A stretch of 64,000 bases of DNA, taken from CAWHPS01 sp963831235. GTDB lineage: Bacteria; Fibrobacterota; OXYB2-FULL-49-7; JAEUSG01. The position numbers and the translations under genes are program-made. The stretch's first letter is position 1, and every line of letters starts with the position of its first letter. The notes below the pieces were generated by a model, which worked only from the letters and a program-made list of their open reading frames with translations, made no database searches and was not told the DNA's origin. Below, piece after piece: positions 17,107 through 26,720 of the stretch. Location: positions 75,545 through 139,544 of the forward strand of contig CAWHPS010000027.1 in assembly GCA_963831235.1 (NCBI GenBank). Reading direction: 5' to 3'.

Positions 17107-18488
17107 GAAAATAACCTGTCGATATTTCTAATGATCCTCCCGAAGTTTACTTTCTGGTTTTGAAAATAATGCTTAAGGATATCAAGGGTGGTGTCCGGTT
17201 TATTGTCTGCAAACCATTTTTTTAAAGCCAATTTCAATGCATTTGCAGAAGAATACCGCTTCTTGGGGTCAGAGTGCATGCATTTGATGATTATGCTGTT
17301 GAGCTTTGAATCAATCTCGGGGTTGAGTGATTTGGGTTCTGGAAAATCACATAAGGACACATTGTGGATAGTGGCTGCTGCTGTCTTTCCACGGAACGGT
17401 AAATGAAGAGTTGCTAAAGCATAGAGGACCACACCAAGGGAAAAAAGGTCTGAGGCCGGGGTTAATTTGTCGCCATGCGCCTGTTCAGGAGACATGAAGG
17501 CAGGCGTGCCGATGATGCAGCCCGGAATGGTCAGCGCCGTGTCCTCTATTTTCAAGCAGTGTGCAATACCGAAATCAAGCAGTTTAACTATACCATCATC
17601 TGAAATAAAAATATTCTGAAGTTTGATATCGCGGTGGATGACTCCTTTTTGATGGGCATACTCCAATGCTTTGCAGACCTCAATACATGTTAAAACAACA
17701 ATCCGCAGTGGCAGCCTTTCGTTCTTGCTGAAATGATGATGGAGTGTATGTCCTTTCATAAGTTCCATGACCAGATAAAATATATGACCTTCATTTCCAT
17801 AATCACTCACATTTATTATATTGGGATGCGACAAGGATGCTGTTGTTTTAGCCTCATGATAAAAACGTTTTGTGAAAGAAGCGCTGTTTGTCAGGTTTTC
17901 GTGCAGGATTTTAATGGCCACAGGTTTTCTTAAGTGGAGATGGACGCCTTTATATATTGTTGAGGAACTCCCCTTGCCAATCTCTTCAATTAGAACATAT
18001 TTACCGATCTTTCTTAAGTTTTTGTCTGATTCGCTTATGGGGCTTCCAAAAAGATGCTCTCTGGCGGTCTTTTCTATAACATCCCTAAGTTTGTCAAAGG
18101 TAAATGGTTTCTGAAGGTAATCTGCTGCGCCATGTTTCATTGCTTCAACCGCATGGTCGATTGACCCCTTGGCGGACATTATCAGAATAGCGCTGAAAAA
18201 ATTCTTTTCGCGAATCTTTTTAAGTATGCTAAGTCCATCCATGCCCGGCATCTGAAGGTCCAAAAGAATAATATCAAACTCCTCTTTTCCGAGCAGACTG
18301 AAACACTGGTCACCACCATCAGCAAGCGACACATGGTGTCCTTCCTTTTCAAGGACCATTTGAACAGTTTCCCTTATTAGTGGTTCATCATCAACCACCA
18401 GTATCTTGTAGCTCTTCTTTTTAGCAACCAATGGTTTGGAATGATTTTTTACATCTCCTGAGAGAAGATTTAAGATTTCAGTCTTCAT
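17103..18488 (-). CDS. Response regulator receiver fused to a Ser/Thr protein kinase
   Basis: Residues 28-145 are a complete receiver domain: D33-D34 pocket, phospho-acceptor D77 (ILLDLQMPGMDG) and K127 (QKPF). Residues about 163-430 are a complete Hanks-type kinase: glycine loop GKGSSSTIYKG 171-181, K193 (AIK), HRDIKLQN 285-292, DFG 305-307, and GTPAFMSPEQ in the activation segment. All catalytic residues are present. The output is thus protein phosphorylation instead of DNA binding. The histidine kinase that starts inside its stop codon is the likely partner, so His-Asp relay would switch a Ser/Thr kinase. The divergent SpoIIE-type phosphatase next door could be the opposing activity; that link is inference. 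Confidence 0.92.
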   Translation of the reverse strand: MKTEILNLLSGDVKNHSKPLVAKKKSYKILVVDDEPLIRETVQMVLEKEGHHVSLADGGDQCFSLLGKEEFDIILLDLQMPGMDGLSILKKIREKNFFSAILIMSAKGSIDHAVEAMKHGAADYLQKPFTFDKLRDVIEKTAREHLFGSPISESDKNLRKIGKYVLIEEIGKGSSSTIYKGVHLHLRKPVAIKILHENLTNSASFTKRFYHEAKTTASLSHPNIINVSDYGNEGHIFYLVMELMKGHTLHHHFSKNERLPLRIVVLTCIEVCKALEYAHQKGVIHRDIKLQNIFISDDGIVKLLDFGIAHCLKIEDTALTIPGCIIGTPAFMSPEQAHGDKLTPASDLFSLGVVLYALATLHLPFRGKTAAATIHNVSLCDFPEPKSLNPEIDSKLNSIIIKCMHSDPKKRYSSANALKLALKKWFADNKPDTTLDILKHYFQNQKVNFGRIIRNIDRLFS

Positions 18489-18599
18489 TTATTATTTTAG
18501 AATAGGGGTGTACGGATAAGGAAATTTTCCATGGCAGATGACAATAAAGGTAAACAAATCCAAAGTCAATGTCAAACAAAATGAGGATGGCTTCATTGT

Positions 18600-20186
18600 T
18601 TGGGTTATATGAGCCATTTGTTGCCACGGATGTTCACTTTTTCTTATTTTCATGTTCAAATGCTGAAAGAAGAACAGGACATTTTTGAAGCTGTTTCAAA
18701 ACAGAACGAAGAACTTAAGAACCAACTTATGGCAACATCGGTATTGGGAGAAATTACCAAGACCATGCTTGCAACGCCAAACCTTGAGGCCGTATTCAAT
18801 ACTCTCATACTCGGCATAAACGAGACACTCTTTTTCGAACGCATTGTTCTGTTCCAGGTGGCGCCATCGGAATTCGCCTTGAAACCGCTTCACTGGTTTG
18901 GAATCGATGACGAAAAAGTAAAAAGCACCCGTGTTTCACTAAGTTTTCTTGATGGCGGTGAAATCGCGGACGCCATATTTTTAAACCGGCCCATTGTTGT
19001 GGATCCTGTTTCACTTGAGGACGACCCGTTAAAATCCTGGACCCCAAAGTCATATCTTGCAATACCAATAGTAACGAAAATATACAACCGTTGCTATGAA
19101 TTCAATAACTGCAGGGAATTTGAATGCGCTGCCTACAACCACCCCAACCCTTACTGCTGGTGTGTCAAGGGTGCAGGCAAACGTCAAAAGCCTCTGGACG
19201 AGGACACAAGAAGAAGAAACTGTGTAAAATGCGGTTTCTTCAAGTCTAATTACGTGCTCTTTCTTGACAAGCCCAATCAGGCTGAGCTTGCAGGAAGCGA
19301 CGATATTTCCATCCTTACCACCCTTGCCAACCAGACAGGGATAATAATAGACAACTTCAAGAACTACGAAAATCTCGACACTGCCCACAACGAACTTAAA
19401 AACGTCAACAACAAGCTTAACAAGACCAACCGCGAACTTAAGGAAGCCCAGGCAAAAATCAACCGTGACCTTGAACAGGCCCAGGCCATCCAGCAGGGAC
19501 TTTTACCGCAAACCTTCCCTAAAAACAGCTCCTTCCTTTGTTCTGCAACATACATCCCGGCAACCAAAGTCGGGGGTGATTATTACGATCTTTTTGAAAT
19601 AGGCGAGGATTCCTATTCCGTGCTTGTAGCTGATGTTTCCGGCCACGGCATATCTGCGGCTCTTATAATGTCAATGGCAAAAATCCTCATCAAATCGTAT
19701 GCAAACCCCATCTCTTCCAAAACGACCCTTGATAAAATCAACCAGGTACTTACCAAAGACATACGCAACGACAATTTCATTACCATGTTCTATGGAATTA
19801 TAAATACACGCGAAAAAAAGCTCATCTATTCCTCTGCAGGCCATAACCCCATACCCCTTATAAAACGCAGCACACGCGAGGTTACGCATATCAAAGCCGA
19901 CGGCATATTCCTCGGGGTCTTCGATAATGCCATGGTGGGCGACAACGTCATATCCATTGACGGAGATTACCGTCTTGTACTTTACACTGACGGACTTACG
20001 GAAGCGGAAAACCAGCGCTCTGAAATGTACACTTATGAAAGGCTCACCGAACTAATAAGGAATACTGTCATGCTTCCGACAGACGCTGTTCAGGCTGAGA
20101 TAATGAAGGATTTCAGAAACCACATAGGTTCCGCGCCACTTGAAGATGATGTCACGCTCATGGTCATTGACTTTGACTTTAAATGA
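18600..20186 (+). CDS. GAF-SpoIIE (PP2C-type) phosphatase with a cysteine cluster
   Basis: The protein has up to 528 residues. A GAF domain covers about 45-255 and a coiled coil about 255-305. The RsbU/SpoIIE phosphatase domain covers about 310-525, with metal-binding motifs VGGDYYD, LVADVSGHG and APLEDDVTLMVID. The GAF domain carries an unusual insert with seven cysteines at 165, 171, 176, 186, 188, 208 and 211 (CYEFNNCREFEC, CWC, CVKC), probably a metal or iron-sulfur site. Such phosphatases dephosphorylate STAS-type anti-anti-sigma factors; the double-STAS protein at 32242 is a possible substrate. The start is uncertain: TTG 18600, ATG 18609 or ATG 18660 are all open and none has a clear ribosome site. 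The next gene overlaps by four bases. Confidence 0.85.
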   Translation: MGYMSHLLPRMFTFSYFHVQMLKEEQDIFEAVSKQNEELKNQLMATSVLGEITKTMLATPNLEAVFNTLILGINETLFFERIVLFQVAPSEFALKPLHWFGIDDEKVKSTRVSLSFLDGGEIADAIFLNRPIVVDPVSLEDDPLKSWTPKSYLAIPIVTKIYNRCYEFNNCREFECAAYNHPNPYCWCVKGAGKRQKPLDEDTRRRNCVKCGFFKSNYVLFLDKPNQAELAGSDDISILTTLANQTGIIIDNFKNYENLDTAHNELKNVNNKLNKTNRELKEAQAKINRDLEQAQAIQQGLLPQTFPKNSSFLCSATYIPATKVGGDYYDLFEIGEDSYSVLVADVSGHGISAALIMSMAKILIKSYANPISSKTTLDKINQVLTKDIRNDNFITMFYGIINTREKKLIYSSAGHNPIPLIKRSTREVTHIKADGIFLGVFDNAMVGDNVISIDGDYRLVLYTDGLTEAENQRSEMYTYERLTELIRNTVMLPTDAVQAEIMKDFRNHIGSAPLEDDVTLMVIDFDFK

Positions 20187-21079
20187 CAACAAAAATACGC
20201 ATAGTTCTGTTCCTTTTCACAATCCTTCTGGCAACAATTTCAGTTCATGCAATTTCAGCGCGATATATTTTAAGTCTCGGAAATATTCCAGGGAAGGAAG
20301 GGGCACTCAAGGACCCGGTTGCAGTGACATTCGGCGTTGACGGTAATATCTTTATAACAGACGCCCTAAGAAACAGCGTGCTTAAATACTCGCCTGATGG
20401 TCGTTTTATGGGCGAGATCGGGGGCGCGGGTACAGGCGACGGGCAATTCGACGCTCCATACGGCATATCAAGGCGCATTGGCTTCGGGCTTTTCGTATGC
20501 GACTCCCACAATAGACGGCTTGTTCAGATTAACGAGGACTTAAGCGTTGTCTCCTCATTTTCCCTTAACAACATTACAAAAGACAATACATTTATGCCCT
20601 TTGCAATAGCATCGTCCCATGACGGTACACTTTTTACAACAGACCCGGGCGACGGTGAGGTGCTTGTACTTAAAAACGACAACAGAATTTACCCTTTGCC
20701 ATATAAAGAGGGATCACAACCTACAGGAATAATCTTCCCGCATTCAATTGCAGTGCTCTCCAATATATACATGGATGATGCAAGGAGCGGGCACATTTAT
20801 TCATTTGACAAATTCGGAACATTCATGAGAAAGTTCGGCGAGAATCTGTCCATACCATTTTGCGGCCTTGCAGCATGCAACGATACAATTCTCTGCGCCG
20901 CAGATGGGAACAAAAAACAAATCATACTCTTTTCCGAATCAGGAATCGAAACAGGCCGTTTCAGCACCTTTGATGCAAATGGCGAATTCGCTCCTGAAGG
21001 CATTGCATCACAAGGCCGTGTTTTCGTGGTCCTAAGAAAAGATCCGCCTGCTGCCATTGTAATGCATGTCCGTTATTGA
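20183..21079 (+). CDS. Secreted NHL-repeat beta-propeller protein
   Basis: The 298 residues start with a signal peptide (IVLFLFTILLATISVHA). NHL-like repeats then recur about every 45-50 residues: GALKDPVAVTFGVDGNIFITD, GQFDAPYGISR-FGLFVCDSHNRRL, MPFAIASSHDGTLFTTD, IAVLSNIYMDDARSG. This suggests a six-bladed propeller in the periplasm or outside the cell, likely a binding scaffold. The ATG overlaps the phosphatase stop (ATGA). It precedes the large envelope protein and the Omp85 gene in the same direction. Confidence 0.8.
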   Translation: MTTKIRIVLFLFTILLATISVHAISARYILSLGNIPGKEGALKDPVAVTFGVDGNIFITDALRNSVLKYSPDGRFMGEIGGAGTGDGQFDAPYGISRRIGFGLFVCDSHNRRLVQINEDLSVVSSFSLNNITKDNTFMPFAIASSHDGTLFTTDPGDGEVLVLKNDNRIYPLPYKEGSQPTGIIFPHSIAVLSNIYMDDARSGHIYSFDKFGTFMRKFGENLSIPFCGLAACNDTILCAADGNKKQIILFSESGIETGRFSTFDANGEFAPEGIASQGRVFVVLRKDPPAAIVMHVRY

Positions 21080-21153
21080 ATAATAAGAATAAACTATATT
21101 TTTATTGCGTTTAATAATATAAACCCATCATAGACCCTGTTCAAGAGATTTGA

Positions 21154-24100
21154 ATGATATTCATACTTATTCTGCTTTTTTCAGCCTTTATTGTGGGCGC
21201 TGAAAACCCCGGCCATTATCCATATTCCAGGGATCTGATAATACTCCCTGTAACAGACAGCCTTGTATTTTCCGACAAACCAGTGCTTCGCGGATCTGTG
21301 AGTCTGTCAAGAAAGGGAACATTGCTCGTCCGCGGAGACGATTACAGGGTTGACTACAAGAAACAGCTGGTCTTTTTTCTTTTTTCGCACCCTTCACCCG
21401 AAACACTCTCCTTGAGTTATGAAAAAAGCTCGTTTGATTTTAAACCATCATACTATCATAGAAGGCTTGAGGCCTTCACGGAAAACCCGGACAGCGTTAA
21501 AATCGAAACATCACCTGTATTGACAAAAAACAGTTCCATTGATGAGGAAACGCACATCCTTCTGGCGGGTACCAAGACCATAGGCATTACCCTGGGTTCC
21601 GGAAACGCAATGACAATAGACCAGTCGCTCAACCTTAACATAAGCGGTGAAATAGCAAAAGACGTTGAAGTCCATGCCATACTTACGGATCAGAACATGC
21701 CTTTTCAACCCGAGGGCAACACTGAATCCATTCGGGAACTCGACCAGGTGCTTGTTGAAATAAAAACTCCTCGCCTTACCGGAGCGCTTGGCGATCTTTA
21801 CCTAACCGAAGAGCGGACAAGGTTCGGCAATTACAGAAGAAAGATAAAAGGCGCACAGGGTGAATACCATGATGATAAATACCGTGCCATGGGAGCGTTT
21901 GCAACATCAGAGGGTATTTTCAATGTCCTGGAACTCCATGGAAAAGAACAGGAACAGGGTCCATACAGACTCACAAGCCGGGATGGAGCAACTGGGATTG
22001 TGGTAAAGGCGGGCACGGAGCGGGTCACGATAAACGGCAAGCAAAAAAAACGCGGCCAAAATAATGATTATGTAATTGAATACGGAAACGGCCAGATAAC
22101 CTTTACATCAAATTGTCTTATAACAGCGGACAATACGATCGTAGTTGAATATGAATACACAGAAAACGAATTTCCCAAAAACCTTATTGTAACAGGTGAT
22201 GAAGCGAACCTGCTTTATGGCAAGCTCCTTTTTGCCGGGAGCTTCATAAGCGAAACCGATGATGACAAACATCCGCTTCGCGCGCCCCTTTCTGAAAAAG
22301 ACCGCAGCGATCTTGAAAAAGCAGGCGACACAGGTACTGCCATTGGGAGCGGGATATTCAATCTTTCCCCGGACAGCGTGAATCAGTACCGCGGGTTTTA
22401 TGTGCTCACCCCGGACTCACATTATGTTTATCATAGCCCGAGTGAAACATCTTCATACAGGGGTGTAGCATATTATGATGTGGAATTTCAATATGTAGGT
22501 TTTGGAAAAGGAAACTACAAGGACAGCAGCGTTAAAGACTTAACTGATCACGCCTTATCCGGAACGTATGAACAATATCGAACCATATATGTCTATACCG
22601 GAAACAACCTCGGCAATTATATAACAGGTCATGCATTGCCAAGACCGGAATCTCATAAACTTGGGACCATTCGATATAATTTCAAGCCAAAAAAGGATGC
22701 GGTATTTAAAGGAGAATTTACCGGAAGTAATTTTGACCGTAATACACTCTCTTCAAAGGGAGATAGAGACAACAATGGTTATGCTTTTGAAAATGATTTT
22801 TCCATTGGATTTGGAAAGTATATTCCGGAAAATGGGCCAGGCCGTTTTACATTATCCGGGCGACAGGAATTAATAAACAGTAAATTCACCCCCTTTACCC
22901 CCATTCAGAACTCCTACGCATTTCTTGGAAAGTGGGACTTGAACCTGCCTACTTTAGCCCCGGACATAAATTCATGGGAAGGGAATATCGGTTATTCCCC
23001 ATTGCAGCAATTGACGATCAATTCAGGCGGGGGCATACTTACGATGAATGAAGCTGAATCTAAACGAGCCGAGGCCGGCATAAATTTTGTCCGTACCGGA
23101 TCGCACACGCTCAAAGTGCTTGAGGAATATGCAAACGCAAACACTCAAGCATCCTCCTCCACCCTTTTCCGTACAACCGGTTCTTTGGACAAAACCCTTG
23201 GGCCCCTAACCCCAAACATAAGCTTTATCGGCGAATATCACTCCGTTGACACGGCTGATTTTCTTGTACGCAAAAATGATTTCGAAGATTACGGTGCAGG
23301 CCTTTCAACTAATCGGACCAACATGATTACCGGAACAAGCAGTTTCCACTTTCGTAAAGATCGCGTAAGCAGACGAAACGATCCTGAAATGTTGCTTGAT
23401 TCCGCGCGAGCCTATACGGTTGAAAACCGCTTGTTTCTTGACGGACCCGGTACGTTCTCAATGAACATAGCTGTTGTAAACCGCAGAAGCACCCGCCTTG
23501 AAATGGGCGCATGGAACAGTTACAGGTCCGATCTTGTTAACATGTCATCCGAGGTGCGTCCGATAAAGGGAGCAATTGACCAGCGCGTGCGATACGATCT
23601 TTCATCCACCCTCTCCCAGACAGTAGTTGACAGATACGAACCCGTCCCCCTTGGGACTGGGACCCACACAAGGGACCCTCTGACAGGTGATTATGTGCGT
23701 AAAGACGGGGGTGATTACATTTTCCTCGGCACTGTGGCTGATCGTAATTCAGCTGGTGAAAACGTGAACTCATGTGAAATCTCATACCGTCTTTTCGTTT
23801 ACCCGGGAAAATTTCCCTCCCTTTCAAACGATTCCGGGTTTCTAAAGGACTTGACATTTGACACTTATGTTCTTGCATCCCAAGACAAGTTCCCGGATAA
23901 ATTCCCGAATTCAGGGCTTTCTTTTTTCAGTAAATATATCCCTGATTTCAATCCGTACAATGTCAGCGCTGATAAATCATCCCGTTACTCAATGGAGCTA
24001 AAAGAAGACATAAGCCTTGATTCAAGAAAAAAGAACCTGTTCTTGAAACTGAGCCTTTATCCGCGTTTCAAATCCGATTATCAGCATACAACTGGTGGAT

Positions 24101-24636
24101 TCACAGGTTTTGACGAATGGCGTTCATATTTATACTCCCTTTCAATCCGTTTTGCATTTGTTCAGGATTTAATCCTTGAAAATGAACTTGCGTTTGAATG
24201 GGTCATAAGGTACCGTAACGACCCTGAGCCATTATATGATATTTTCAACCGCCGATTGACAAACACCATTACCTGGTCCATTAACAGGTCATTCAGCATT
24301 CCTTTGGGCCTTAACGCGGGATTAAGCGTAAATCAAAAACCGGAAATAACCAGTGTCCCTTACTTCATGATTAAACCCGGTCTCATATACACCATACCCG
24401 GCAAAGGTAAGATTGAAGCAGGATATCAAATCGTTCGTGTATTTACCGATAAGGAACTGATTTTCTATGAAATGGCCGAAGGAAACGTTCCAGGTACCAC
24501 ACACAGAGTTGACTTATCAGCCATGTTTGGAATCGGTAAAAACTTTGATCTGGATTTTTTCTATGCCTGGGAAAAAAACAAAAACGATCCCATGCCCGTT
24601 CAGAGAGGTTCGGCACAGCTTAAGGCATATTTCTAA
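21154..24636 (+). CDS. Large outer-membrane protein, probable beta-barrel
   Basis: The 1160-residue protein begins with a short signal peptide (IFILILLFSAFIVGA). Residues about 150-215 (LNLNISGEIAKDVEVHAIL, TDQNMPFQPEGNTESIRELD, VEIKTPRLTGALGDLYL) match a motif I associate with large FCB-group envelope proteins, including the type IX translocon protein SprA; this is recall, not a search. The rest is rich in alternating aromatic and polar strands (for example RKKNLFLKLSLYPRFKSDY), and the protein ends in aromatic F (AQLKAYF), a usual barrel signature. The Omp85-family gene that starts 21 bases later may assemble it. I do not recognise a specific function. Confidence 0.65.
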   Translation: MIFILILLFSAFIVGAENPGHYPYSRDLIILPVTDSLVFSDKPVLRGSVSLSRKGTLLVRGDDYRVDYKKQLVFFLFSHPSPETLSLSYEKSSFDFKPSYYHRRLEAFTENPDSVKIETSPVLTKNSSIDEETHILLAGTKTIGITLGSGNAMTIDQSLNLNISGEIAKDVEVHAILTDQNMPFQPEGNTESIRELDQVLVEIKTPRLTGALGDLYLTEERTRFGNYRRKIKGAQGEYHDDKYRAMGAFATSEGIFNVLELHGKEQEQGPYRLTSRDGATGIVVKAGTERVTINGKQKKRGQNNDYVIEYGNGQITFTSNCLITADNTIVVEYEYTENEFPKNLIVTGDEANLLYGKLLFAGSFISETDDDKHPLRAPLSEKDRSDLEKAGDTGTAIGSGIFNLSPDSVNQYRGFYVLTPDSHYVYHSPSETSSYRGVAYYDVEFQYVGFGKGNYKDSSVKDLTDHALSGTYEQYRTIYVYTGNNLGNYITGHALPRPESHKLGTIRYNFKPKKDAVFKGEFTGSNFDRNTLSSKGDRDNNGYAFENDFSIGFGKYIPENGPGRFTLSGRQELINSKFTPFTPIQNSYAFLGKWDLNLPTLAPDINSWEGNIGYSPLQQLTINSGGGILTMNEAESKRAEAGINFVRTGSHTLKVLEEYANANTQASSSTLFRTTGSLDKTLGPLTPNISFIGEYHSVDTADFLVRKNDFEDYGAGLSTNRTNMITGTSSFHFRKDRVSRRNDPEMLLDSARAYTVENRLFLDGPGTFSMNIAVVNRRSTRLEMGAWNSYRSDLVNMSSEVRPIKGAIDQRVRYDLSSTLSQTVVDRYEPVPLGTGTHTRDPLTGDYVRKDGGDYIFLGTVADRNSAGENVNSCEISYRLFVYPGKFPSLSNDSGFLKDLTFDTYVLASQDKFPDKFPNSGLSFFSKYIPDFNPYNVSADKSSRYSMELKEDISLDSRKKNLFLKLSLYPRFKSDYQHTTGGFTGFDEWRSYLYSLSIRFAFVQDLILENELAFEWVIRYRNDPEPLYDIFNRRLTNTITWSINRSFSIPLGLNAGLSVNQKPEITSVPYFMIKPGLIYTIPGKGKIEAGYQIVRVFTDKELIFYEMAEGNVPGTTHRVDLSAMFGIGKNFDLDFFYAWEKNKNDPMPVQRGSAQLKAYF

Positions 24637-24657
24637 TATGAAAGCAAATAAACGCGC

Positions 24658-26340
24658 ATGAAAACGGTTTTAATAATCTTGCCTTTTATTATTTGCCTCT
24701 ATTTATTGAATGCAGCCAATGCATCCATGAGCTTCATTGGCAACCGCTATTTTTCAATATCGGAACTTGAACGAATTTCAAAGGAAGCAACTACAGAAAA
24801 AGACAGCAACAATTTATCAACATCTTCTAAAATTATAAAAGCTTATCATAAGTCAGGGTTTTTTGACTGCAGTATAAAAGAGGGAGGAAACGACACTAAT
24901 CAAGTTGTTAAAATAAACGAAGGTGAGCGCTCTCGTATTATTGGAATTATTTTATCAGGCAATACAAAAGTTAAAACAGATACGCTTTTATATCATGCGG
25001 ATTTTGCACCTGGCATTTTCTTTAGTGAGTCGCGCGTGGAAGAACTAATCGACGCAATGTTAAAATGCTATGATGACCGCGGTTTTCCTTTCTGCAACAT
25101 CAGCGTTGAAGACGTATCGCGGGATAGCGCGGGAGCTTTAATAACGATGGCTGTTGATGAAAACATCAGGTGCTTTTTCGGGAAAACAGTTTTTACAGGC
25201 GCGCTTAAAACCAGATCCTATGTAATTGAGCGAATAATGAAACTTACGGAAGGCGCCTCTTTCAGTGAAGAAAAGCTCGCCAAGGCCCGTGAGAGGCTTT
25301 TTAGATCAGGCCTTTTTGAAAGTATTGACCCACCTGTTATTTCAATCAAACCAGGACGTCGCGTAACGGACATAACAATTAATCTTAAAGAAGCGGCAAT
25401 TAGCAGCGCTGAAGGCGTTTTGGGTTATAAGCCGCAGAAAAGCAAAACCCCGGAATTCTCGGGCTATGTTGATCTTAACTTAAGAAACATAGCAGGCACC
25501 ATGCGTGGTCTCCGTCTCCATTATCTTAAGGAATACCCTCTTACCCAGGCTGACTTTTATTACTTTGAACCATGGATCATGAAAAGCAATTTCGATGGCG
25601 AACTGTTTTTCAATTTCAAGATTGATGAAGAGAGCTATTCATTTTTCGAGAGTAAACTTCGGGTCACTTTCCCAATAAGCGACAACCTCAAGGCATTTAG
25701 CGGCCTTACCCGTTCATCAACAACGTATAAAACAATATCAAGCAACGACTCCATACTCCAAACAGATTATACTACCGGAAGCTATGCAGGAATGGTTCTT
25801 GATTTACGCGATTTCCCGGAAAACCCGAGAAAAGGCATCTATTTAAATGTCCCTCTATCAATCGGAATAAAATCAGGAAGCGCCGGTAATTTTAACGAGT
25901 TTAAACCGGAGATGTTTTTTGAATGCTATTATAACCCTAAGGGATCGCATGTTTTAGCCTCCCTTTTGCATTATGCGTCACTTATCACAAGCGATACCAA
26001 TCTTCACCAGGCTGAGCTATTACCACTCGGAGGTGTAACATCGCTACGTGGCTACAGGGAAAACCAGTTCTATGGCAAAACAATTTTATCAATGCGGAAC
26101 GAATACCGTTATCTTCTCGGCAAAAGAGGACGGGGAATCATCTTCCTGGACCTCGGCTCGGCCCTTGACAGGTCGCCTGATTTCTGGAGAGGAATGCGGC
26201 TTAATTCAATCATGGCCGGATATGGCGTGGGTTTTTTCATGCGCACGCCGGCGGGCTATGCGGGCGTTGATTATGGTCTTGGAAAAGGGGACCCGATATC
26301 AGGCGGGAAGATTCATTTGATCCTGCAAAACACCTTTTGA
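24658..26340 (+). CDS. Omp85-family outer-membrane protein (POTRA domains plus surface-antigen barrel)
   Basis: The 560 residues start with a signal peptide (VLIILPFIICLYLLNAANA). About three POTRA-like units follow: near 25-85, 90-165 (RIIGIILSGNTKVKTDTLL) and 165-245 (GKTVFTGALKTRSYVIERIM, LFRSGLFESIDPP). The C-terminal half is a 16-strand-type barrel with the conserved loop-6 motif as SLRGYREN, and it ends in aromatic F. This plan resembles TamA more than BamA, which usually has five POTRA units and about 800 residues. It probably inserts or secretes proteins across the outer membrane. The position directly after the 1160-residue barrel candidate suggests a dedicated pair. Confidence 0.85.
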   Translation: MKTVLIILPFIICLYLLNAANASMSFIGNRYFSISELERISKEATTEKDSNNLSTSSKIIKAYHKSGFFDCSIKEGGNDTNQVVKINEGERSRIIGIILSGNTKVKTDTLLYHADFAPGIFFSESRVEELIDAMLKCYDDRGFPFCNISVEDVSRDSAGALITMAVDENIRCFFGKTVFTGALKTRSYVIERIMKLTEGASFSEEKLAKARERLFRSGLFESIDPPVISIKPGRRVTDITINLKEAAISSAEGVLGYKPQKSKTPEFSGYVDLNLRNIAGTMRGLRLHYLKEYPLTQADFYYFEPWIMKSNFDGELFFNFKIDEESYSFFESKLRVTFPISDNLKAFSGLTRSSTTYKTISSNDSILQTDYTTGSYAGMVLDLRDFPENPRKGIYLNVPLSIGIKSGSAGNFNEFKPEMFFECYYNPKGSHVLASLLHYASLITSDTNLHQAELLPLGGVTSLRGYRENQFYGKTILSMRNEYRYLLGKRGRGIIFLDLGSALDRSPDFWRGMRLNSIMAGYGVGFFMRTPAGYAGVDYGLGKGDPISGGKIHLILQNTF

Positions 26341-26720
26341 GGTACCGCACCTTTTAACAAACCACAACAGGTTGCGTACAAAAAACCATGAAAACCATCA
26401 ATGCTTGACAAAATACACTGGCAAATCCAAGGCAATAAAACCCACTGTGAAAACGCCATTCATTTCGTCAATTAATCAGCCGCTCAGCCCTGTCTAATAA
26501 GGCCTTGCAGGGTGTTTCAGTCGGGGTTTATTTGAGCAAAAAAAAACTTTTATAAACTTATAAAAAAATCTTGACTTGAATGCAGGATTTATTTTTGTTT
26601 TATGCAGGAGACAACAAAATATTGTGGTTTTAAATTCAGGAACACACTATAATTAGATTGTTCTTAAAAATCACAAAAACTGATTATAATCTTATTTAAT
26701 GATATTTATGGAGGGGTGTA
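26341..26720. other. Non-coding region upstream of nrdJ
   Basis: This 380-base stretch has no convincing gene. CCCTG and CAGGG (about 26488-26515) can pair around a 15-base loop. The last 110 bases hold two candidate NrdR boxes, a TATAAT and a strong ribosome site (GGAGGGG, 26709-26715). I looked for a cobalamin riboswitch because the gene product uses B12, and saw no B12-box. Confidence 0.6.
26612..26659 (+). promoter_or_regulatory. Tandem candidate NrdR boxes overlapping the nrdJ promoter
   Basis: Box 1 CAACAAAATATTGTGG (26612-26627) matches the remembered NrdR consensus ACACwATATwTwGTGT at 12 of 16 positions, and box 2 ACACTATAATTAGATT (26644-26659) at 13 of 16. The two start 32 bases apart, the three-turn spacing usual for NrdR box pairs. 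A perfect TATAAT (26648-26653) lies inside box 2, so NrdR binding would block the promoter. The consensus is from memory and no score was computed. Confidence 0.6.

Noticed and set aside
26341..26611. Possible cobalamin riboswitch before the B12-dependent reductase
   Set aside because: No B12-box or its usual flanking helices can be recognised; the only pairing seen is a short CCCTG/CAGGG stem.
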